Of a stretch of 64,000 nt of DNA, positions 9,778 to 17,093 are shown piece after piece. Within the stretch, counting starts at the first letter, position 1; each line of letters opens with the position of its first letter. The notes below the pieces were generated by a model, which was not told the DNA's origin, made no database searches, and saw only the letters and a program-made list of their open reading frames with translations. Made by a program: the position numbers and the translations under genes. Source of the DNA: Flavobacteriaceae bacterium UBA6268 (GTDB lineage Bacteria; Bacteroidota; Bacteroidia; Flavobacteriales; Flavobacteriaceae); contig DJVA01000033.1 in assembly GCA_002440705.1 (NCBI GenBank), forward strand, positions 11,641 to 75,640, given 5' to 3'.

Positions 9778-9814
9778 CAAAGGTAATTTTTTTCGCGGGA
9801 AATTGGTACTTTTG
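9778..9814. promoter_or_regulatory. Divergent promoter pair between porin and rnhB
   Basis: A -7 box TACCTTTG reads on the minus strand at 9785-9778 toward the porin gene, and TACTTTTG reads on the plus strand at 9807-9814 toward rnhB. Both fit the Bacteroidota TAnnTTTG consensus. The plus-strand box ends only five bases before the rnhB ATG, implying a very short or absent leader. No convincing -33 element was seen. Confidence 0.55.
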
Positions 9815-9819
9815 ATGCA

Positions 9820-10419
9820 ATGCTACCGCTCAAAATTCATGCCCACTTATTGGAATGTGGCACCGACGAGGCCGGAAGGGGTTGCTTGGCGGGGCCAGTA
9901 ACGGCGGCGGCAGTACTTTTGCCCGACGATTTTGAGCATCCTTGGCTCACCGATTCCAAACAACTTTCCGAAAAAAAACGGTCCGAACTCCGCCCCATTA
10001 TTGAACACCAGGCCCTATCATTTGCAGTTGTTCATGTGATGATGGAAGAAATCGATCGATTAAACATTTTGAATGCTTCTATTTTGGCCATGCACCGTTG
10101 TATCGATGGACTCTCGAAAAGCCCCGAATTCATAGCTGTGGATGGAAATCGATTCAAGCAATATGAAAATATTCCGCACGAATGCGTTATCAAGGGCGAT
10201 GGAAAATACCTCCACATTGCGGCGGCGTCCATATTGGCAAAAACCTATAGGGACGAATTCATGGAAAAAATTCATGAAGAGTACCCGGCATACGACTGGA
10301 AAAATAACAAGGGATATCCTACCTCTCAACATCGTGAAGCCTTAAAAAAACATGGCACTTCCCCATACCATCGAAAAAGCTTTCGGTTGCTTCCAAAACA
10401 ACTGAACTTCAATTTCTAA
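9820..10419 (+). CDS. rnhB: Ribonuclease HII
   Basis: This cytoplasmic enzyme cuts RNA in RNA/DNA hybrids and removes single ribonucleotides misincorporated into DNA. The 199-residue length is normal. The signature DEAGRG is at residues 16-21, with the acidic metal ligands D16 and E17, then VDGN (D108) and the KTYRD motif with D145. The conserved GDG and the AAASILAKTYRDEF block are also present. It is preceded by a TAnnTTTG box very close to the ATG. The downstream neighbour is an unrelated secreted protein. Confidence 0.97.
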   Translation: MLPLKIHAHLLECGTDEAGRGCLAGPVTAAAVLLPDDFEHPWLTDSKQLSEKKRSELRPIIEHQALSFAVVHVMMEEIDRLNILNASILAMHRCIDGLSKSPEFIAVDGNRFKQYENIPHECVIKGDGKYLHIAAASILAKTYRDEFMEKIHEEYPAYDWKNNKGYPTSQHREALKKHGTSPYHRKSFRLLPKQLNFNF

Positions 10420-10602
10420 ATTTTGGTATTGAGCCAATCCAATGCCTACCAAAACCACCATTGGCGATCTAACGGAATCTTATCCCATCAACCATTCAAT
10501 TGGATAATTTACCATTGAAGGAGTTCATGGTACCGTCTGGCATAAAACATTTCAGATTCCAAGAGGCAGGCCCTAGCTTTAATCAACCTTAAACATAACA
10601 TT

Positions 10603-11982
10603 ATGAAGATAAAATTATTCTTTTTCGCCTTTAGCCTAGGCCTACTGATCGTGAGGGCTTCGGAAATTCATGTTCCGGCCGATTATCCTACCATTCAGGA
10701 AGCAATCGATGCTGCCAGTACTGGTGATGTCATTATTGTAGCCAATGGAACGTATTACGAAAATATCGACTTTATGGGTAAAGACATCACTGTTACCAGT
10801 AATTATGCATTCTCTGGCGATTTGAATGACATCCTAACTACCATCATCGATGGAAGTCAGCCCACCGATCCCGATATAGGGAGTTGCGTTAGTTTCAAAA
10901 ATGGTGAAACCAACGACGCCATTATTCAAGGATTTACGATTACGGGCGGTTCAGGAACCAAAACCTTTAATCCTTCGGACAATGCTTATTTTCGAACGGG
11001 AGGGGGTATTCTTATCAATGAAAGTGCGCCTACTATTAAATACAATATCATAAAAGACAACCATTGCATAGCAGAAGCAGGAGTTAGCGGTGCAGGAGGA
11101 GGAGGCATCCGAATGGGATTTGGACAACCTGTTGTGACCAATAACATCATAAAAAACAATTCTGGTGGGTATGCCGGGGGCATGATGATTGCTTATTGCG
11201 GAGGCGCTACCATAAAAAACAACCTCATCGCCTATAATTTGGCTACTGGCTCCTTTGATGGCGGTGGAGGCGTATACGTGGATTGGGAAGCGGTAACCCT
11301 GGAAAACAATACCATTGTCTACAACCATTCGGGAAATAAGGGAGGGGGACTCATCACCACTGGAACAGTCACCCTAATCAAGAATTGCATCATTTACGGT
11401 AATACATCGTCCATAACCTTCCCCCAAATCTATAGAAGGTTTGGTGGCAATGTAAATATCACCTATAGCAACCTCGAGGGGGGTATTGATGGCGAAGGTG
11501 ATGAAGAGGGAATGATTGATGAAGATCCCCTTTTTGAAAATAACGCCAACTTTGTATTGAGCAGCACGTCCCCTTGTATCGATTCGGGCAATCCGGATAG
11601 CCTTTACAACGACATAGAAGATCCCAATTCACCGGGCAATGCCTTATTTCCAGCGATGGGCACCCTACGAAATGATATGGGCGTCTATGGCGGTCAGGGT
11701 ACTGTCGGAATCTTGGCGATTGAAACAAACGCGCTATTGGAAAGAATGCAGGTAGCGTTTCCCAATCCCTATCACCAAGAAGGCGTCCTTATCACCACGC
11801 CCAATGATAGAAAGATCAAAGTGATAGCGTATGATTTAACTGGTAAATTGTTACAAAAACTGGGGGCTTTTCAATTACAGCCCGGGGCAAACCTTGTGCC
11901 AATTTCACTAAAAACAAATACCTTCCTTGTAATTTATGAAGAAAACGGTTTCAAAAACGTCTATAAATTAATAGTGGATTAA
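10603..11982 (+). CDS. Secreted right-handed beta-helix protein with T9SS sorting domain
   Basis: The 459-residue protein has an N-terminal signal peptide (KIKLFFFAFSLGLLIVRA) followed by VPADYPTIQEAIDAA, the typical opening of pectin-lyase-like parallel beta-helix proteins. Repeated short turns with NNxI and GGG patterns run from about residue 30 to 340. The last 80 residues start with FPNPYH and form a T9SS type A sorting domain, so the mature protein should be exported and attached to the cell surface. The fold is common in polysaccharide-active proteins, but no catalytic residues can be assigned, so a binding or structural role is equally possible. The 183-base gap before it shows no clear feature. 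Confidence 0.88.
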   Translation: MKIKLFFFAFSLGLLIVRASEIHVPADYPTIQEAIDAASTGDVIIVANGTYYENIDFMGKDITVTSNYAFSGDLNDILTTIIDGSQPTDPDIGSCVSFKNGETNDAIIQGFTITGGSGTKTFNPSDNAYFRTGGGILINESAPTIKYNIIKDNHCIAEAGVSGAGGGGIRMGFGQPVVTNNIIKNNSGGYAGGMMIAYCGGATIKNNLIAYNLATGSFDGGGGVYVDWEAVTLENNTIVYNHSGNKGGGLITTGTVTLIKNCIIYGNTSSITFPQIYRRFGGNVNITYSNLEGGIDGEGDEEGMIDEDPLFENNANFVLSSTSPCIDSGNPDSLYNDIEDPNSPGNALFPAMGTLRNDMGVYGGQGTVGILAIETNALLERMQVAFPNPYHQEGVLITTPNDRKIKVIAYDLTGKLLQKLGAFQLQPGANLVPISLKTNTFLVIYEENGFKNVYKLIVD

Positions 11983-12020
11983 CCCCAACCATATTTACAG
12001 AAATCGTTTATTTTTAATGC

Positions 12021-13043
12021 ATGTTGAAAAACAAATGGTTTGTGAAAATAACAAGAGCTGTACTGATTGGAGGTATCAGCTCTTTTGTTTTTTGTCCGAC
12101 CTGTTTTTCGGACCCCGAAGAAGAAAATGCCAGGGTGCTGCTCTATTACAGCCTTACCTTTTTTCTAATCTATGAATTGGTTGATATGGGGGTTAAGTAC
12201 TTCAACAAAAAATACGATTGGATCACACAGCCCAGGAAAATGATCCTCGCCAATGTACTTTTGATTGTACTCGCCTTTTTGCCGCTCAACTATTTGGGGG
12301 TAGAACTCACTTTTGGACCCTATCCAGAAAGTTATACCCCTACCCAAATTTACTTCTTGAAGCTCAATAACCTGTTTACGGCTTTGTTGGTGTTGTTGTA
12401 CATCAACAGTAAGTATTTTTTTTCCTCATGGGAAAAATCCGTTGTTCAAACCCAGGAAATGAGCAAACAACAAGTAAAACAGGAACTGTTGGCCCTTAAA
12501 AACCAAATAAACCCCCATTTTCTGTTCAACAACCTCAATACCCTTACACAGCTTGTTAGCGAGAACAATCCGGCAGCGGAAGCTTATATCTTCCAACTGT
12601 CCAACATTTACAGGTACTTGCTTGATGAAAAAAAGGCAGACATTGTTGCCATTGAAAAAGAATTCAAGATGTTCCATTCCATTACGTATCTACTGAAAAT
12701 AAAATACGGCGAGAACTTGCAATTTGTTTACAATGAGGCCGATTTCAATAACTTTAAGATTGCCACTTTCACCCTTCAATTACTTATTGAAAATGCAGTA
12801 AAACACAATGTGATAACAGCAGATGCTCCTTTATTCATTCACCTTTATTTGGAGGACTCCTACTTGGTAATCAAAAACAATGTATTGAAAAAACCCAATT
12901 ATGTCTATTCCTCCGGAATTGGGCTTGATAACATTATTTCCCGATACAAATTACTGTCCAAGCGCAATGTTTTGGTAGAGGAAAGTGAAGCTTTTTTTAT
13001 TGTCAAAATACCCATTTTGTCCTATGAAGGTGTTCTTGGTTGA
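12021..13043 (+). CDS. LytS-type sensor histidine kinase
   Basis: This 340-residue inner-membrane protein has about four hydrophobic segments in its first 130 residues. A cytoplasmic kinase core of the His_kinase family follows: the phosphoacceptor motif NPHFLFN with H166, then the ATP-binding N box (LLIENAVKHN) and the GIGLDNI glycine box. The paired response regulator starts 20 bases before this gene ends, so the two are translated together. The signal sensed is unknown because the sensor part consists only of membrane helices. Confidence 0.92.
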   Translation: MLKNKWFVKITRAVLIGGISSFVFCPTCFSDPEEENARVLLYYSLTFFLIYELVDMGVKYFNKKYDWITQPRKMILANVLLIVLAFLPLNYLGVELTFGPYPESYTPTQIYFLKLNNLFTALLVLLYINSKYFFSSWEKSVVQTQEMSKQQVKQELLALKNQINPHFLFNNLNTLTQLVSENNPAAEAYIFQLSNIYRYLLDEKKADIVAIEKEFKMFHSITYLLKIKYGENLQFVYNEADFNNFKIATFTLQLLIENAVKHNVITADAPLFIHLYLEDSYLVIKNNVLKKPNYVYSSGIGLDNIISRYKLLSKRNVLVEESEAFFIVKIPILSYEGVLG

Positions 13044-13776
13044 AGACGATTTACATGCTGCAAAAAGGCTTAGCTCGGTCTTGGAGGAGGTAGATTCCAC
13101 CATCTCCATTGCAGGTGTATGTCGCTCTGTTAAAGAAGCGGCTCAGTGGCTTGAAAGCCATGAGGCCCCCGACCTTATTTTTTTGGACATTCAACTCTCC
13201 GATGGTATTTCCTTTGAGCTCTTCCACCTGGTTACCATCACTTGCCCCATCATATTCCTTACAGCCTTCGATCAATATGCCTTGGAAGCTTTTAAGGTAA
13301 ACAGCATCGACTACATCCTAAAACCCTTTGCAGCAGAAGACCTTCAAAAAGCTTTGTCCAAGTACAAAACCTTTTACCCTTCACAGCGGCAGGCCATCGA
13401 AGAAGAAGTGATGCAAGAACTTAAAAAGGCCTTTGTGCCTAGTTATAAATCGCGCTTTTTTGCCAAAATCAACCACACGGTTTACTCCATTCCCACAGAG
13501 GAGATCCTGTATTTTTGTTTTGAAGACAATGCCACGGTTTTGGTGAATAACGAAAACCGTTCTTTTGTAATCAATTATTCATTGGATGCCTTGGAATCTA
13601 CCATGGACCCCGCACTTTTTTTTAGGATCAACCGTCAATGTCTCATCAAAATAGATAGCATCAAAAAAATGAACCTTTCTTCCAAAAGCCGCATGGAGGT
13701 GGTGCTAAAAAACAACAAAAAGGAACTCGTAAGCAGGTCCAAAACCAAGGATTTTAGAGATTGGCTGGACATATAA
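13024..13776 (+). CDS. LytTR-family response regulator
   Basis: I chose ATG 13024 because it starts the canonical receiver (MKVFLVEDD); a longer frame from 12985 lies inside the kinase gene. The receiver covers residues 1-115 with acidic residues D8 and D9, the phosphoacceptor D55 in FLDIQLSDG and the conserved KPF. A LytTR DNA-binding domain fills residues 140-245. It should receive phosphate from the overlapping LytS-type kinase. Target genes are not shown by the sequence; a palindromic LytTR site was not identified. Confidence 0.93.
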   Translation: MKVFLVEDDLHAAKRLSSVLEEVDSTISIAGVCRSVKEAAQWLESHEAPDLIFLDIQLSDGISFELFHLVTITCPIIFLTAFDQYALEAFKVNSIDYILKPFAAEDLQKALSKYKTFYPSQRQAIEEEVMQELKKAFVPSYKSRFFAKINHTVYSIPTEEILYFCFEDNATVLVNNENRSFVINYSLDALESTMDPALFFRINRQCLIKIDSIKKMNLSSKSRMEVVLKNNKKELVSRSKTKDFRDWLDI

Positions 13777-13805
13777 CCTTGTTAAAAACCCGTCAATAAA
13801 CATTT

Positions 13806-13824
13806 AAGGGATTCCCTTTTTTTT
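13806..13824 (+). terminator. Terminator after the LytS/LytTR pair
   Basis: Arms AAGGG (13806-13810) and CCCTT (13814-13818) form a short stem that runs into a stretch of eight T residues. It closes the two-component operon before the next promoter. Confidence 0.6.
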
Positions 13825-13838
13825 GCCAATAAGCTTGT

Positions 13839-13846
13839 TATTTTTG
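13839..13846 (+). promoter_or_regulatory. TAnnTTTG -7 box upstream of the large lipoprotein gene
   Basis: TATTTTTG matches the Bacteroidota -7 consensus and ends three bases before the chosen ATG at 13850. This would give a leaderless or nearly leaderless transcript. No -33 box at the expected distance is obvious. Confidence 0.4.
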
Positions 13847-13849
13847 TAC

Positions 13850-16276
13850 ATGCGGATTTATATAAAAATAGGGTGGTTCATTTTTTTAACAGTGACCCTA
13901 ACGTCCTGTAAAAATAATGGTTCCAGCAACCATGAACTGGTCGATTACCTTCCCGAACACACCCAATCGCTACTTAAAATCAATCACTGGGAAACCACTG
14001 CCAGTGACTTTACAAAAAACCCCGTAATCAATCAAATGGACGGGGAGCCCTTCTCTTCATTTTTTAAAAATAAGTTGGCGGCTTTCCCATATGTGACTGC
14101 CAAGAGCAATGTCGTTCTTTCTTTAAGCAAGGTAAACGATACCACACATGCCTACACCCTAATTGGCCGGGCGTCATCAACACAGTTTTATCTGGATTCG
14201 CTTCCCGAAGCCCAAATTTCGAGTTTTGAATTTGAAGGAACCCAGATTCGTAAAATAAACCTGAAAGAACACCTCTCCTACTGCATTCAATTAGACAGTA
14301 TGGCCATTACCTCGACTTCGGAAACAGTGGTCAAGGAATTGCTTCAAAGAAAATTCCAAAAGGATTCCATCCTTAAAAAGGCCTACCACGTCAAAAACGA
14401 AAAAGAACTTACCTATGTTGGTACATTGAAGCATGGTGTCTTTCAGGATTCTATCCCACAAAAACTAGCATCGCATACCGCATTCGAGCTACAGTTGCTA
14501 CCCGATGGCGTAGTGGCCCATGGAGTTGTTTTGGACAAGGATTCCCTACCGGAATTGCTTTCTGCTTTCAAAGGGCAAATTCCTCAAAAAAATGAGGCCC
14601 CAACAATAATTCCCATAAATACCATAAAGGCTAATGCCTTTACTTTTAGTAATCTGGAGCTTTTCCAAAATAACCTTGCTGCAATTCAGGGGCATACCCC
14701 AATCACGATGGAACCCTTATTCGAAACCGTAAACGAGGTGGTTCAAATAACAACACCCAATGGGAGAGCCATTGCTTTGAAAAGCCTAGACATGGAACGT
14801 AGCTGGGAGGCATTGGGCCCTTACCTTACAGAACAGCAACCATTTCGTGAAGTCCCTGTATTCCAGCTTTCCGACAAAAACCTCTTTGCACCGTTTTACC
14901 CGTTATTGCATCCCAATTTGAAAACTTGGATTTTTGAATGGGACGATTTTTTGGTCTTTAGTGAAACCCGATTGATGGCAGAATCCCTACTAACGGACTA
15001 TCAAAATGAAGCCATTTTGTCTAAAACCCCCTATTATGAAAATGAGGCTCCTTACTTGGCCCAAGCTTCCAGTTGGGTTGAATACCAATTACGGGGCGAT
15101 GCCCAAGGGCTGATGCCATTATTTTTAGGAAGTTCTGGAGGACACCTTTCTAAATTCCCATTGGCCATTACTCAATTGATTTACGATAGGGATTTTGCAC
15201 ACCTGAACCTAGTAGCCAAAGAAGCTTCCAAAACGCAGCCTAAGCAAGGATCCGTCGCTGAAATAGCACGCATTACCTTGGAAAATAATATGCTAATGGC
15301 ACCACAGTTCTTTACCAACCACAATACCTTGGGTCAAGACATTGTGGTACAGGACGTGGCTAACGTGCTGTACTTTATTTCTTCCAATGGGAAAATTTTG
15401 TGGAAAAAAACATTGGACGGACCCCTTTTGGGTGCCGTCCAGGAAATTGATTTGCTGCGAAATGGAAAAAAACAACTCACCTTTAATACGCACCGCACTT
15501 GGTATGTTTTAGATCGGAATGGTCACGAAGTAGGTCCATTTCCGAAGCATTTTAACGACGCCATAACACAACCCCTTTCGCTCTTCGATTATGATAACAA
15601 CCGAAAGTACCGCTTTGTCATTACCCAAGGAAATTCCTTATTGATGTACGATGGAGAGGGCAAAATGGTGAATGGGTTTACCTTCAAAAAAACCACATCC
15701 AATATTGTAATGGCACCTCAGCACATCCGCATGGGCAACAAGGATTACATCCTGGTGGCCGAAGAGAACGGAAAGTTGCATATTTTGAGCCGTGTGGGAA
15801 AGGTTCGGGTGCCTATTAACAGGACCTTCCAATTTTCGGGGATTCCCATAGAAAAGGAAGGAAGTGAGTTTGTGGTAATTACCAAGGACCTTCAAAAAGT
15901 AAGCATCACACAAACCGGAACTTTAAAAACACAAGCACTCGGGGTTTCAAAGAATTATTGGTTTACCATTCTTGGAAACACCAAAGTTACCTTGGATGAC
16001 AATCTTTTGCGCATCAATGGAAAGCTTACCGACGAATTGCCTTTGGGAATCTATTCCAAACCTCAAATCTTCCATGTAAACCAAGAAACGTATGTTTCGG
16101 TTGCCGAACTTCAGGAACACAAAGTTTACTTATTTGACAAGTCGGGGTCTTTAATCAAAAACTTTCCGGTTTATGGAAATTCCAAAATTGATCTGGCGGA
16201 TGCCAACAAAAACAAAAAACTGAACCTTTTGGTCAAAGGCGCCGACAATGAATTAATTTTATACCAGTTAAACTAG
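13850..16276 (+). CDS. Large envelope lipoprotein of unknown function
   Basis: The start at 13850 places a lipoprotein signal peptide directly at the N terminus, with lipobox LTSC and a Cys near residue 19; an upstream ATG at 13823 would bury it. The 808-residue mature protein has an N-terminal half with features of DUF3352-like proteins (DYLPEHTQSLLKINH) and a C-terminal half built of repeated beta-strand segments that resemble a propeller (WKKTLDGPLLGAV). It is probably attached to the outer or inner membrane facing the periplasm. I assign no function. Confidence 0.8.
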   Translation: MRIYIKIGWFIFLTVTLTSCKNNGSSNHELVDYLPEHTQSLLKINHWETTASDFTKNPVINQMDGEPFSSFFKNKLAAFPYVTAKSNVVLSLSKVNDTTHAYTLIGRASSTQFYLDSLPEAQISSFEFEGTQIRKINLKEHLSYCIQLDSMAITSTSETVVKELLQRKFQKDSILKKAYHVKNEKELTYVGTLKHGVFQDSIPQKLASHTAFELQLLPDGVVAHGVVLDKDSLPELLSAFKGQIPQKNEAPTIIPINTIKANAFTFSNLELFQNNLAAIQGHTPITMEPLFETVNEVVQITTPNGRAIALKSLDMERSWEALGPYLTEQQPFREVPVFQLSDKNLFAPFYPLLHPNLKTWIFEWDDFLVFSETRLMAESLLTDYQNEAILSKTPYYENEAPYLAQASSWVEYQLRGDAQGLMPLFLGSSGGHLSKFPLAITQLIYDRDFAHLNLVAKEASKTQPKQGSVAEIARITLENNMLMAPQFFTNHNTLGQDIVVQDVANVLYFISSNGKILWKKTLDGPLLGAVQEIDLLRNGKKQLTFNTHRTWYVLDRNGHEVGPFPKHFNDAITQPLSLFDYDNNRKYRFVITQGNSLLMYDGEGKMVNGFTFKKTTSNIVMAPQHIRMGNKDYILVAEENGKLHILSRVGKVRVPINRTFQFSGIPIEKEGSEFVVITKDLQKVSITQTGTLKTQALGVSKNYWFTILGNTKVTLDDNLLRINGKLTDELPLGIYSKPQIFHVNQETYVSVAELQEHKVYLFDKSGSLIKNFPVYGNSKIDLADANKNKKLNLLVKGADNELILYQLN

Positions 16277-16320
16277 CCCAAGTTTATGACCAGTATGTTG
16301 AAAAAGTAGGCCCCCATCAT

Positions 16321-17045
16321 TTGAACGCACTTAAGAAACTCTCCATACAAACCCTTTCCTTTTGGTTTTTTGTACTCATGCTGTTTGTGAGCATGATCGA
16401 TGGCGGCACCTACGTTAACAGGGCCCTTCGTCTTGTTCCCAACGTTATGGCTCTTTTAATCATTGTCTTTTTGTTTACTTCAAAAACCCACAAATTCCCT
16501 ACACTTTTTTTGATTTTTCTTTTGCTTGCGGCAGTTTCAGCTTTTTTATTTGAACGCCCCTTCTTTTCCTACGCAACCATCCTGTTGGGGACCGTTGCCT
16601 ATGTGTTTGCCGCTTTTACGACCATCGCAAAACTGGGCCGTATACAAGCCAATTGGCCTTACGGGTTTTATTTTTTGTGTGTCTTTTGATAGTAGGCTAT
16701 TTGATGTTCAAGCTCACTCAATTAAGCATCGAAAAATACGTGATCTTTTTTCAAAATGCGCTATTCTATTTAAGTAGCATGGCGCTTATTTTTATGCTGG
16801 CGGGGGCTTTGCTCCTTGTGCATCAAAACCCTACCCGTCCTGCCATGTTTTTTTTGGGCTTTACCCTGTTTTATATCTTCTCCGAAATTTTTAGAGCCGT
16901 ATCCTACTATAGTGATACCAAGATCGATTTCTTCTTTTATGGGTGTCGGTTCCTTTATGTTTTGTCCTTAACACTGTTAATCTATTATTGTGGGTCGCTG
17001 GAGCGGGTTCAAAGTAGTAGCGGTTCCCTTTCCCAATTGCAGTAA
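16321..17045 (+). pseudogene. Membrane protein split by a -1 frame change (YhhN-like, possibly recoded)
   Basis: Two adjacent frames together encode one polytopic membrane protein. The first (from TTG 16321 to the TGA at 16687-16689) gives 122 residues with about four helices; the second frame continues in the -1 register to 17045 with four more. Joined, they make about 241 residues, the size expected for a YhhN/TMEM86-like protein, and the second part has matching helix pattern. The frame change falls at TTTTTTG (16671-16677), read in the zero frame as xxT TTT TTG. This is a slippery heptamer, and slipping there joins YGFYFL to VCLLIVGYLMF without a break in the helix. Alternatives are a real one-base deletion or a homopolymer error. 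The upstream frame is also open past the TTG, so the start is uncertain. Confidence 0.6.
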
Positions 17046-17093
17046 CTTCCAGAAAGTAAAGGTTAGATGGTTCTTTTTTCATACCTTTTGGTA

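Noticed and set aside
16653..17045. A separate TTG-started gene for the second half of the split membrane protein.
   Set aside because: It has no ribosome binding site, starts inside the first frame, and its first helix is completed only by the preceding frame.
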